From assembly GCA_910577875.1 (NCBI GenBank), contig CAJTNY010000017.1, positions 1 through 35,387 on the forward strand: a DNA stretch of 35,387 nucleotides. The letters are read 5' to 3'. Below the pieces are notes generated by a model. It did no database searches. It was not told the DNA's origin and saw nothing but the letters and a program-made list of their open reading frames with translations. Made by a program: the position numbers and the translations under genes. Source of the DNA: an uncultured Christensenella sp. (lineage in GTDB: Bacteria > Bacillota > Clostridia > Christensenellales > Borkfalkiaceae). Of the stretch, positions 5,586 through 13,976 are shown piece after piece. Position 1 is the stretch's first letter. Each line of letters begins with the position of its first letter.

Positions 5586-8500
5586 ATGATAAGAGCAATC
5601 GTCTGTCCTGCGCTCAGCGCAGCGCTTGAAAAACTTAAAGAAATAATAACCTTAAACGAAACCAACGGTAAAAACACCGTAATTTTTTGCGAGGACAGAT
5701 TGACGCTTGCGGCGGAACGTACGGTTTGTTCGGCTGTCGGGGGTACGTTTTCGACGTCTGTATTCACCTTTGCCCGGTTTCTCGCTTCGGAACGCGGAAA
5801 GCGTAACGACGTTCTGTCAAGCCAGGGTTCCGCTATGGCTATACGCGCGATTATAGAGCAGAACAGGGGCAATCTCAAACTTTTCGGTAAGTTTTCAGCT
5901 TCTTCCGCCGCGGAAGCCGTTTACGATACAATCGCGCTTTTATATTCTTCGAAAATATCCGCAGAGGACGTAGCAAAAGCCGGAGCGAACGGACTGCTGG
6001 AAAGCAAACTGCACGACATATCGGTTATATATTCGGCTTACAATAATTATCTGAAAGAAAACGGCAAGACCGACCGCAATGCGTATCTTAGCGAGCTTCC
6101 CGAAGTAATATGCAAGAGCGCGAGACTGGCGCATAGCGAAGTTATATTTCTGGGCTTTCAGTCTTTTACGCGTTCGTCGCTCGAATGCGTACGCGCGGCG
6201 TTCGAAACTGCGGAAAACGTTCATGGACTGTTTATAGGCGGAGCGGAAGAAATTTACGTAAACGAGGGGGCGGCAGCGTTCATAGCTGCAGCGAGAGGGT
6301 TTGGTGGAGCAGTGTCCGAGAGCGTACCGAGCACGCTCATTCCCGAGGCGGAAGCTCTGAGAAAAAATCTTTTCGATCCCGATTGTTTTTATTCGGGCGA
6401 AAAAACGCAGTGCTCGAACGTAAGTGTTTTCGAGGCGGCGGACGAAGAAGAGGAACTCGAATTTATCGCGGCGAGCATAAAAAAACATGTGCTTGACGGA
6501 GGTGAGAGATACGCTAAGATATCTGTTATGGTGCCCGACGTCGCATCGGCTGAACGAGATATAAACAGAGTATTTTCGGAATACCGGATCCCCTATTACG
6601 CAGACAGGCGGCGTAAACTTTCGGAGCATCCCGTCTGCGCTTTTATCTGCGATTACCTCGGCTGTGCTGTTTCGGGCTGTTCTTTTAAGGATTGCGAAGG
6701 AGTAATATCTTCGCCTATGTTCCCCGCCGAAAGGGCGGATAAGGACGAGTACCGCAATTATGCTTTGCGCCTTGTCAACTTCCGCGGCGGAATAAAACGC
6801 GAACCGAAGCGCGAGATTCTCGAAACTATGAATTTCGATTACGGCGCAGTGCAGCGCGTCAGGGAAAAATTTTTGCGCGGTCTTGATTTTATATCGCAAA
6901 AGGGCGGTATCCGCGGCATATGCGCGGGGCTAAGAAGCCTTTTATCTGATTTTAAGGTTGAGGAAAAACTTAAATCGCTTTCGGAAAATTTCAAAGACAG
7001 TTATCCGACGGTATCGGAGTTCAGTAAAAGAGTTTACGACGCGGCACTGAAAGTTATAGGTGAAGCGGAGGAAATTGCGGGAGCGGACGTAACGATTAAG
7101 GAATTTATAAAAATTCTTAAAAGCGGATTCGCCGCGCTCGAAATTTCGCTCATACCCCCGAAAGCCGACGCGGTGTTTGTAGGAGATTTGGCGGCGACGG
7201 CTAATACGGGCAGCAATGTCGTATTCGCTGCCCGGCTTACAGGCGACGTGCCCGCTTCGAGTTCCGACACGTCGCTTCTGACCGACAGAGAAATATCTGC
7301 GCTCGAAAGCGTTAACCTCGATATATCTCCTAAGATACGGCAGGTAAATATGCGTAGGCGCGAGTTGACGGCTCTGAATATTTGCGCTTTCAGGAAAAGT
7401 CTGTATCTGACATATCCGGTGCGCTCCGGCGGAGAAGAGTGCGGTGTTAGCGAAATAGTTTCTTACGCTTGCGCGGTTTTCTCCACGAAAAGCAACGCGC
7501 GTATTAAAGCTTTGAATTTCAGACTACTTGAAAAAGACGGAAGGGCTTTGCCGTATTATTGCAGCGAAAAACTGCCTGCGCTTAAAAGGCTTTCCGCAGA
7601 CTGCAAGCCTGAAACACTTGCTTCCTTGTACGGCGTTTTAAAAGACGCGGGGTACGGCAGGGATGCGGACATTGCCGTGAAACCGCCCGAAAAAAAGTCG
7701 GTATCGGACGGACGCGCGCTATTCGTGACTTACAATTCCGTATCGCCGACTGCGCTTGAAACTTATTTTTCCTGTCCATTCCGCAATTTTATGCAACAGG
7801 GATTAAAGCTCAAAGAACGGGAAGAGGGCGCAATGCGTCCGCTCGATACGGGCAACTTTATTCATACTGTACTTCAAACGCTCGCTCCTGAAATATGTAC
7901 GCTTAAAGATGGGGATTCGGTGCTGTCACGCTCGCGCGAAATTTCCGAAGAATTACTGAAAACCCCTGCATATTGCGCACTCAACGACTCTAAGAGCGGA
8001 GAATATACCGCTTCCGAACTTATAAAAGAAGCAGCTGCGGTGAGTCTCGGTATGTATGAACAGATTATAAACTCCGGATTTAAAGTCGAGAAATGCGAGA
8101 GCAGATGCGAGATTGCGCTCGGCGGAGGAATTAAGATAAACGGACGAATCGACAGAGTCGATTCGTACGGGGATATGGTGCGGATAATCGATTATAAGAC
8201 AGGTTCCGTGGACGCTTCCGCTACCAATTATTACACGGGTCTTAAATTACAGCTTCCGTTGTATTTGTCTGCGGAAGCCAAGGGAAGGCGCGCGGCGGCT
8301 GCGTATTATTTCCCTGCGGCGACGGAGTATAAGACGAAGGCGGACGGGGTTTTCAGACTGCAAGGCTTTATGGACGGAAGCGACGAGGTGGTTTCTGCTT
8401 CGGACTTAACCTTGCAACCAAAAAAGAAGAGCGAATATTTCGACGCTTATCTCGGCGGAAAAAAAATCGACGGAGCTATGGAGCCGGAAGTGTTTGCGGA

Positions 8501-8720
8501 CTTTTTAAAGTATTCCGTACTTGTCGCGTCAAAGGGTGCTGAGGAAATGCTTGAGGGCAATGTTTCTCCGTCGCCTGTCGCCGATGCTTGTAAGTATTGC
8601 AGAATGGGCGGGAGTTGCGGATTTGCCGCCGGAGCGGATGGAGCGGAACGGACTTGCCGTACGGTTAAGTGCGCGGACATAGCGGAAATCGTAAGAAGAG
8701 CGGGAGGCGGCGAAAAATGA
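5586..8720 (+). CDS. addB: ATP-dependent helicase/nuclease subunit B (AddB)
   Basis: AddB is the nuclease and Chi-scanning subunit of the AddAB complex, which resects double-strand breaks for RecA loading. The protein has 1044 residues. The C-terminal RecB-like nuclease motif is intact: GRIDRVD (Asp856) and IIDYKTGS (Asp869, Lys871). The four cysteines of the AddB iron-sulphur cluster are at 730 (TYFSCPFRNF) and 1002, 1005 and 1011 (CKYCRMGGSC). The N-terminus is shorter than in Bacillus AddB (about 1160 residues), and where that protein has GxxGSGKT this one has MIRAIVCPALSAALEKL, so the Walker A motif is absent. The stop overlaps the addA start (ATGA), implying translational coupling. Start chosen by N-terminal homology and the first ATG. 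Confidence 0.95.
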   Translation: MIRAIVCPALSAALEKLKEIITLNETNGKNTVIFCEDRLTLAAERTVCSAVGGTFSTSVFTFARFLASERGKRNDVLSSQGSAMAIRAIIEQNRGNLKLFGKFSASSAAEAVYDTIALLYSSKISAEDVAKAGANGLLESKLHDISVIYSAYNNYLKENGKTDRNAYLSELPEVICKSARLAHSEVIFLGFQSFTRSSLECVRAAFETAENVHGLFIGGAEEIYVNEGAAAFIAAARGFGGAVSESVPSTLIPEAEALRKNLFDPDCFYSGEKTQCSNVSVFEAADEEEELEFIAASIKKHVLDGGERYAKISVMVPDVASAERDINRVFSEYRIPYYADRRRKLSEHPVCAFICDYLGCAVSGCSFKDCEGVISSPMFPAERADKDEYRNYALRLVNFRGGIKREPKREILETMNFDYGAVQRVREKFLRGLDFISQKGGIRGICAGLRSLLSDFKVEEKLKSLSENFKDSYPTVSEFSKRVYDAALKVIGEAEEIAGADVTIKEFIKILKSGFAALEISLIPPKADAVFVGDLAATANTGSNVVFAARLTGDVPASSSDTSLLTDREISALESVNLDISPKIRQVNMRRRELTALNICAFRKSLYLTYPVRSGGEECGVSEIVSYACAVFSTKSNARIKALNFRLLEKDGRALPYYCSEKLPALKRLSADCKPETLASLYGVLKDAGYGRDADIAVKPPEKKSVSDGRALFVTYNSVSPTALETYFSCPFRNFMQQGLKLKEREEGAMRPLDTGNFIHTVLQTLAPEICTLKDGDSVLSRSREISEELLKTPAYCALNDSKSGEYTASELIKEAAAVSLGMYEQIINSGFKVEKCESRCEIALGGGIKINGRIDRVDSYGDMVRIIDYKTGSVDASATNYYTGLKLQLPLYLSAEAKGRRAAAAYYFPAATEYKTKADGVFRLQGFMDGSDEVVSASDLTLQPKKKSEYFDAYLGGKKIDGAMEPEVFADFLKYSVLVASKGAEEMLEGNVSPSPVADACKYCRMGGSCGFAAGADGAERTCRTVKCADIAEIVRRAGGGEK

Positions 8721-11700
8721 AATTAACCGAACAACAACGTGCCGCAATCGAAAGCGCGGGGAAGACTATCGTATCGGCTTCCGCCGGAAGCGGAAAGACT
8801 TTCGTTATGATAAAAAAGTTAGCTGCCGCGATAGAAAACGGGATAGATTTGGACAGAGTGCTTGCAGTAACGTTTACGAAAAAAGCGGCGGCACAGATGA
8901 AAGACAAGCTCCGCTCGGCTTTGATAGAGAGTTTGGAAAAAGCTGACGAAGGTAAACGAGCTCTCCTTAAAATACAGTTGTCCAAAATCTCATCGGCGGG
9001 CATTTCTACTATTCACGCATTCTGCGCGAAACTGCTCAGAACATACTTTTATGCTGTCGGCATAGACGGCGCTTTTGATATTATTTCGGCGGACGATGCG
9101 GCGGCTAAAGAATTGAAGTCGCGTGCAGTCGACGCGGTTTTCGAAAGATGCTATGCAGAGGACGATAAAGAGTTTAAGGTTCTTTTAAAATGTTACAGAA
9201 AAAAACGCGGCGATGCGTATCTGAAAAATCTTATTCTTTCCTCTTACGAAAAACTGCGCATAAACGCGCGTTATTTGAAACTTTTGGACGGGGTAGATAA
9301 AGTATTTACCGAAGATGGATTTACCCGCATACGCTGCGCACTTAACGACTTCGCCGCGCAGAAGTACAGAACGTTAAAAAATGCAGTCGAAAAATTTGCC
9401 GAAGAATTCGATAGTCCTCGTCCGGAATACGGAAAAATTTTCGGCGAAATGATTTCGGCACTGGAACAGGCGGAAAACACGGATATATTTGAGCCTCAGC
9501 CGCCGTTGACAGTAACCCGTAAGCCCGTAGATAAGACGGAAGACGAAAAATTTACAGGCGAGAAATATAAAAAATTCAGAGAAGATATTGCTTCGGGATA
9601 CAAAGCCGTGAAGGGCGATTTGTCCGACGAGCAGACTGAAAAGGAATATTTCTTTAAAAGCGGCGAAACCGCGACGGCGTTTGCTAAGATATTAAAGGAT
9701 TTCGACGCGGAATATACCGCTGTCAAACGCGAAGAAAACAAACTCGACTATAACGATTTGGAGCATCTTACGCTCGAACTTTTAAACGACGAAGAAGTGC
9801 GGCGCGAAATAGGTTGCGCGTATTCCTGTGTGTTCGTAGACGAATATCAAGACGTCAATCCCGTTCAGGAAGAAATAATATCTCTTGTCGGCGGAGAAAA
9901 TTTGTTTTTGGTCGGCGACGTAAAACAGGCTATATACGGTTTCCGCGGTAGCAAGTCGCTTTTTTTCGCGGAGAAGTATAACCGTTTCGAAAACGGTGCG
10001 GGATGTGCGCTTAGATTATCGAATAATTTCCGTTCGTCGGACGGTGTGCTCTCATTCGTCAATTCTTTATTTTCACGGATAATGACAGAAGATAGCTGCG
10101 GTTTCGATTATTCCAAAGGTAGTATAATGCTCGGCGGAGGCGGCTATCCTTGCGGTTTCGGCTCTGCGGAAATTCACGTTTTCGGTAAAGACGAAGAGGA
10201 AAGAGGCGGGCTTTCGGTATATTCCGTACATTCCGTCGGAGACGGGTATAATAAGCATACGCGCGAAGGTCTTGCGGTTCTCGAAATTGTCAAGCGCGAG
10301 CTTAAATCGAAACATTTCGATTTAAAGTCGGGCGAATACGTGGATACGCAGACGGGCGATATATGTATTCTCACAAGAAAGAGAAATAAGAACGCCGCGG
10401 GAATAGTGCGTGCATTGACGGACGCCGGATACGAGGTTTCCGGCGCGCAGGAAGCGAATATTTTTACCCGTCCCGAAGTAAAACAAATGCTCGATATTCT
10501 GTCTTTTATAGATAACGCAAACCAGGATATTCCGCTTACGAGCGCTCTTTTGTCTCCGCTTGGCAGCTTTAACTGCGACGAACTCGCGTCTGTGAGAATT
10601 GCATTAAAAGGCTTTGCAAAACTGCCTTTCAGAGAGTGTTGTAAAATGTATGCGGAAAGGTACGATAATCGAATATCCGAAAAGCTCAGAAGATTTTACA
10701 AAAAGACGGAGCATTTGCGCGATTTGGCGGAAGTATTCGACGCGGCGGAAATAACCGATAAAATATTACAGGGTACGGGGCTCGAAGCGACCTATTCCGC
10801 GGGGGGCGGCGAGAAGCTGAAAAATATCCGCCGATTCGCTTCGGAAGGCGTGGGGTTGAGCGTTTCGGCTTTTCTCGGAAAACTCAAAGAAGGCGGTTAC
10901 AATCTTTCTGCGCCGTCGTCGGCTTCGTCGGACAGTATTAAGATAATGACGATGCACGCGAGCAAGGGACTCGAATTTCCCGTGGTAATCATAACCGACA
11001 TTTGTGCTTCTTACAAAGGCAGGGAACAAAGCGAACTGCCGCTTGACGAGCGGTTCGGTTTTGCTCCGAAATATTTCGATTCCGAAAAAAAGCTTACTCA
11101 TACGACGGTATTAAGAAGACTCGTTTCGGAGCGCGAGGGGCGCGAGGAACTTAAAAACGAGTTCAATTTGTTTTACGTTGCCTGTACGCGGGCTATGTGC
11201 CGTCTTCATATTATGGCTAAGGAAGTTACGCAATTCAATTTTTCGGACGCATATTCGGCAGGTAGTTATTCCAAATTTTTCGATATGTCTCGATACCCGC
11301 TCGAAATAATGCAGGACGTCGAAGACAAGCCCAAGGAAGAAACAACAGCGTTTATTTCTTCGCCCGACGAGCAACTGAAAAAAAAGATAGAAGAACGTTT
11401 TATGCGGGAATATGCGCGGGCGAACAGCGTTAATCTGCCTGTTAAGAGTTCAGCGTCGGCAATTTTGCGACTTCAAGACGAAGACAGCTGTTTTCGTCCG
11501 CACAAGCTTTTCAACGGCGAGGAGGAGACGGGAACGGACCGCGGAACCGCTTACCACAGGTTTCTCGAACTTTGCGATTTTGCGATTAAGGATAATGACG
11601 GCATAGAAGCCGAATTAAATAAATTCGTGCTTGACGGGCGCATATCCTCAGGTCAACGCGAACTTTTGCAAGTTGACGCGCTAGTTGAAATTCTTAATAT

Positions 11701-12028
11701 GCCCGTTTTTAAAGAATTGGAAGGCGCGGCGCTTTACCGAGAACGCGAATTTTTATGCCGTCTGCCTGCGAACGAAATTTTCGAGACTGATGCGGACGAC
11801 GCAATTCTTGTTCAGGGTGCTATCGACCTTTTGGCGCAGACTGACGACGGCTATCTGATAATAGACTATAAATATTCGCGCAAGAGCGATAACGAACTAA
11901 TCGGTTCGTATTCCCGTCAGCTCGAACTTTATAAGAAGGCTGTCGGGATTATAACTCGCACGGACGTGAAAAACATAAAAACGATACTGGTGAATATTTA
12001 CGGCAAAAGACAGATTCTTTTAAATTAG
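8717..12028 (+). CDS. addA: ATP-dependent helicase/nuclease subunit A (AddA)
   Basis: AddA is the UvrD-type 3'-5' helicase and second nuclease of AddAB. The protein has 1103 residues when started at 8717, which overlaps addB by ATGA and follows GGGAGG; an upstream GTG/ATG reading into addB is not needed. Helicase motifs are complete: ASAGSGKT (Lys27), VDEYQD (374-379), LVGDVKQAIYGFRG, LSNNFRSS, MHASKGLEFPVV, and FYVACTRAM. The C-terminal nuclease has AIDLL (Asp1037) and IIDYKYS (Asp1050, Lys1052). All catalytic residues expected of an active helicase-nuclease are present. The operon ends at a hairpin at 12045-12075. Confidence 0.97.
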   Translation: MKLTEQQRAAIESAGKTIVSASAGSGKTFVMIKKLAAAIENGIDLDRVLAVTFTKKAAAQMKDKLRSALIESLEKADEGKRALLKIQLSKISSAGISTIHAFCAKLLRTYFYAVGIDGAFDIISADDAAAKELKSRAVDAVFERCYAEDDKEFKVLLKCYRKKRGDAYLKNLILSSYEKLRINARYLKLLDGVDKVFTEDGFTRIRCALNDFAAQKYRTLKNAVEKFAEEFDSPRPEYGKIFGEMISALEQAENTDIFEPQPPLTVTRKPVDKTEDEKFTGEKYKKFREDIASGYKAVKGDLSDEQTEKEYFFKSGETATAFAKILKDFDAEYTAVKREENKLDYNDLEHLTLELLNDEEVRREIGCAYSCVFVDEYQDVNPVQEEIISLVGGENLFLVGDVKQAIYGFRGSKSLFFAEKYNRFENGAGCALRLSNNFRSSDGVLSFVNSLFSRIMTEDSCGFDYSKGSIMLGGGGYPCGFGSAEIHVFGKDEEERGGLSVYSVHSVGDGYNKHTREGLAVLEIVKRELKSKHFDLKSGEYVDTQTGDICILTRKRNKNAAGIVRALTDAGYEVSGAQEANIFTRPEVKQMLDILSFIDNANQDIPLTSALLSPLGSFNCDELASVRIALKGFAKLPFRECCKMYAERYDNRISEKLRRFYKKTEHLRDLAEVFDAAEITDKILQGTGLEATYSAGGGEKLKNIRRFASEGVGLSVSAFLGKLKEGGYNLSAPSSASSDSIKIMTMHASKGLEFPVVIITDICASYKGREQSELPLDERFGFAPKYFDSEKKLTHTTVLRRLVSEREGREELKNEFNLFYVACTRAMCRLHIMAKEVTQFNFSDAYSAGSYSKFFDMSRYPLEIMQDVEDKPKEETTAFISSPDEQLKKKIEERFMREYARANSVNLPVKSSASAILRLQDEDSCFRPHKLFNGEEETGTDRGTAYHRFLELCDFAIKDNDGIEAELNKFVLDGRISSGQRELLQVDALVEILNMPVFKELEGAALYREREFLCRLPANEIFETDADDAILVQGAIDLLAQTDDGYLIIDYKYSRKSDNELIGSYSRQLELYKKAVGIITRTDVKNIKTILVNIYGKRQILLN

Positions 12029-12044
12029 CTATAAAACGACAAAA

Positions 12045-12075
12045 TATCCGCTCTTATTCGCTATAAGGGCGGATA
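12045..12075 (+). terminator. Hairpin after addBA
   Basis: TATCCGCTCTTAT (12045-12057) pairs with ATAAGGGCGGATA (12063-12075), 13 pairs with one T-G wobble, loop TCGCT. The run after it (TAATTGTAAAT) is only moderately T-rich, so termination may be partial. Its right arm overlaps a TATAAT (12074-12079) that could be the -10 of the next gene. Confidence 0.5.
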
Positions 12076-12095
12076 TAATTGTAAATAATTCACTT

Positions 12096-12707
12096 ATGTT
12101 TTCGCAGTTGATTGATAAAATGTTTTCCACTATCTCATCAGTACCGTTTGACACCCTTATTTGGATAATCTGGGGCTCGTTTGCGGGAATATTTTTACTC
12201 GTCTTAATATTAAGCTTGGCTTTGCCGAAAATGCGTTCGGCTTCTAAACGTCCGTTTCTCTGCCTTGTCAATGCGTACTCGGCTGTTACTCTTGCGGCGT
12301 TTCTTACGGACAGCGAACTTCCGCAGTCTGTGCTCGCTGCCGCGCTTTTCTGGTGCGCGGGTTATGTTCTGTACGGTCTTTTGTGCGCTGTTACGCGCCC
12401 CGTTATAGTAAGGCAGTCGACGGTGTCGCAAGTCGCGCTTTCGGCTCTGCCCGTACAGACGCCTCAGAAAAGCTCGAACCTGCCCGTTCCCGCCGTAAAG
12501 AACAGCGTCCGTTTAGAACACGCGATGTCCGTTACCGATAAGCTGTTGATGAAAAACATAGGCAAGGGCGACAGGCAGGAACTTGAAAAACTCAAAAACA
12601 CTCTCACCGTTCTTCAAATGAAAGGAACGCTTTCGCCTACGGAATCGGATATTCTTAATGACAACTTTAACGCGTTGTTGAAGCTGATGGCTAAATACAA
12701 CATTTAA
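12096..12707 (+). CDS. Small integral membrane protein of unknown function
   Basis: This protein of 203 residues has a hydrophobic helix at about 21-43 (LIWIIWGSFAGIFLLVLILS) and further hydrophobic stretches at about 58-75 and 80-102 (VLAAALFWCAGYVLYGLL). A Pro/Val/Gln-rich linker and a predicted amphipathic helical C-terminus follow (DRQELEKLKNTLTVLQ, then LNDNFNALLKLMAKYNI). No Shine-Dalgarno sequence precedes the ATG. TATAAT at 12074-12079 would put transcription about 10 nt upstream, so the leader would be very short. It stands 67 nt after addA and could also be reached by read-through. The convergent PRC-barrel gene ends only 19 nt away without a visible terminator. Function unknown. 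Confidence 0.7.
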   Translation: MFSQLIDKMFSTISSVPFDTLIWIIWGSFAGIFLLVLILSLALPKMRSASKRPFLCLVNAYSAVTLAAFLTDSELPQSVLAAALFWCAGYVLYGLLCAVTRPVIVRQSTVSQVALSALPVQTPQKSSNLPVPAVKNSVRLEHAMSVTDKLLMKNIGKGDRQELEKLKNTLTVLQMKGTLSPTESDILNDNFNALLKLMAKYNI

Positions 12708-12726
12708 AATTGCGTATGCCGCGCTG

Positions 12727-13239
12727 TTAAATTGTTTTCAGCTTTGTTTGAACGTACTCGCCCTTTTTACGTGCTTTTTCCAAAATCTCGGAGGTGAGAG
12801 GGGTTCCGCGTTTTATAATAACCCTGTTACCCTTTTTAACGTCGCTCTTTATAATGCGCGCGCTGTTTTTAATAATTACTGCATCTCCTACGGCTATATC
12901 GCCGCAGGAGAATTTTTTGTTTCCTATATGCGCGTATACCAGTTTATTGTTTTCCACGGTGAAATCCGTCAGATTACCGTAATATTCTCCCTCGCAGTCG
13001 AAAACCGGTTTGCCGAGAGCTAATGGTTTGCCGTTAATTTTTGCCGACGGAACGTCCTTATAAGAGATATTGGTTTTGACGCTCTTTATGCTATCCGCTC
13101 CGACTAAAAATTCGTTTTCGTTTTCGTCGGCGCAGCCAAAACCGCCTATTTTAATCCCGTCCGTGTAAACCGATATCACATATCCCGATTTTCCTGCCGT
13201 GCTTATTATTTTTTTTCCGTATATTGATGATAATTTCAT
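12727..13239 (-). CDS. PRC-barrel domain protein (YlmC/YmxH-like)
   Basis: This protein of 170 residues is preceded by GAGGTG 5 nt before the ATG. Two PRC-barrel modules can be read. The first (MKLSSIYGKKIISTAGKSGY, with a GKSGYV turn) covers residues 1-70. The second (GKPVFDCEGEYYGNLTDFTV) covers about 75-120. A basic C-terminal segment follows (KGNRVIIKRGTPLTSEIL, ending KKGEYVQTKLKTI). PRC-barrel proteins of this size in Firmicutes are linked to sporulation or to RNA and ribosome processes, but roles are poorly defined. It is monocistronic. The family is confident; the function is open. Confidence 0.8.
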   Translation of the reverse strand: MKLSSIYGKKIISTAGKSGYVISVYTDGIKIGGFGCADENENEFLVGADSIKSVKTNISYKDVPSAKINGKPLALGKPVFDCEGEYYGNLTDFTVENNKLVYAHIGNKKFSCGDIAVGDAVIIKNSARIIKSDVKKGNRVIIKRGTPLTSEILEKARKKGEYVQTKLKTI

Positions 13240-13327
13240 ATTTGCACCTCACGGTTTATTTTATTGCGGTCTGTAAAATTACAGCACAAATTAAACTGTA
13301 TATTTTTGTCGATAAACTAAAAAAACG

Positions 13328-13352
13328 GACGCGGGCAGTTTTTGCCTGCGTC
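13328..13352. other. Half of a former terminator abutting an LRR relic
   Basis: GACGCGGGCA (13328-13337) pairs with TGCCTGCGTC (13343-13352) around GTTTT and is preceded by a run of As. The expected matching distal T-run is absent, and LRR-encoding sequence begins immediately at 13353. This looks like an intrinsic terminator cut by a rearrangement. Confidence 0.5.
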
Positions 13353-13831
13353 AGCCATAAAAAATATTCCGACAGAAAATTTAAAAACCGTTAATGTCAT
13401 GAGCGTGGAAAGTATACCTGAAAGCGCGTTCTATAATTCTAAGAATTTAAAGAGCGTGTCGATGTCCTCAATCAAAGAGATAGGAGAGTCGGCTTTCCGA
13501 AGTTGCAGCGGGCTTACGGAAACTACTATATCCGAAAAAAGCGCTTCAATCGGATATAACGAATTTTATGAGTATGTAAACTTTATAAAAATGAATATTA
13601 AAGATATAAGGTTTTTGCCATAACTTGGAAAGGACTGCTATTCCGTCAACTATAACTGATATTGATAACTGGGCTTTTGGCGAATGTGAAAAACTTACGA
13701 GTATAAAATCCGGCGGAACTATTGCGCAACGGCCGGAAATAGAGAAAGGTTCACAGCGGGACTACAAAACAGGAAATTATACCGTACAATGCACGGACGG
13801 AGAAATAACGAAAAGCGATGTTTCAAAATAA
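13353..13831 (+). pseudogene. Decayed BspA-like leucine-rich repeat protein fragment
   Basis: Two frames together encode BspA/LRR_5-type repeats. The first (to the TAA at 13621-13623) includes NLKSVSMSSIKEIGESAF and CSGLTETTI. The second, from about 13610, reads GFCHNLERTAIPSTITDI and then WAFGECEKLTSI. One extra T in the T5 run at 13612-13616 would explain the switch, since removing it joins KDIRF to CHNLERTAIP. There is no ribosome binding site or signal peptide, and the 5' side starts at a broken terminator. These repeats are of the same class as the N-terminal part of the 1562-residue protein at 19968, so this is probably a relic of a related surface protein. The 3' end retains its terminator. 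Confidence 0.75.
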
Positions 13832-13837
13832 TTAAAC

Positions 13838-13874
13838 AATAAAGCGCGGAGCAAATTTTGCTCCGCGCTTTATT
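13838..13874. terminator. Intrinsic terminator
   Basis: AATAAAGCGCGGAGC (13838-13852) pairs with GCTCCGCGCTTTATT (13860-13874) around AAATTTT, followed by TTTGC. This is a strong 15-pair stem after the LRR relic that insulates the nad operon from upstream transcription. Confidence 0.9.
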
Positions 13875-13912
13875 TTTGCAAAAAAGTTGCAAAACCTTTT
13901 AATAACTCTCAC

Positions 13913-13965
13913 TTTACATAAACCTTTACATATGCATTGACAGGTGTAAACTTTTAGTGTAAACT
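13913..13965 (+). promoter_or_regulatory. nad operon promoter with putative NiaR operator half-sites
   Basis: TTGACA (13937-13942), a 17-nt spacer and TAAACT (13960-13965) form the likely promoter. Around it are four related half-sites: TTTACA at 13913 and 13925 (12 nt apart), and its complement TGTAAA at 13945 and 13958 (13 nt apart). The last overlaps the -10. The NiaR gene is the third gene of the operon, so autoregulation by nicotinate-bound NiaR is likely. Transcription would start near 13972, only about 5 nt before the nadB ATG. Confidence 0.55.
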
Positions 13966-13976
13966 TTGAATACATT

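Noticed and set aside
5940..6899. Open frame of 319 codons on the minus strand within addB
   Set aside because: addB is unambiguous on the plus strand; the antisense frame has no family resemblance.
13600..13625. Programmed frameshift in the LRR sequence
   Set aside because: There is a T5 run, but no start signals, signal peptide or downstream stimulator, so decay is simpler.
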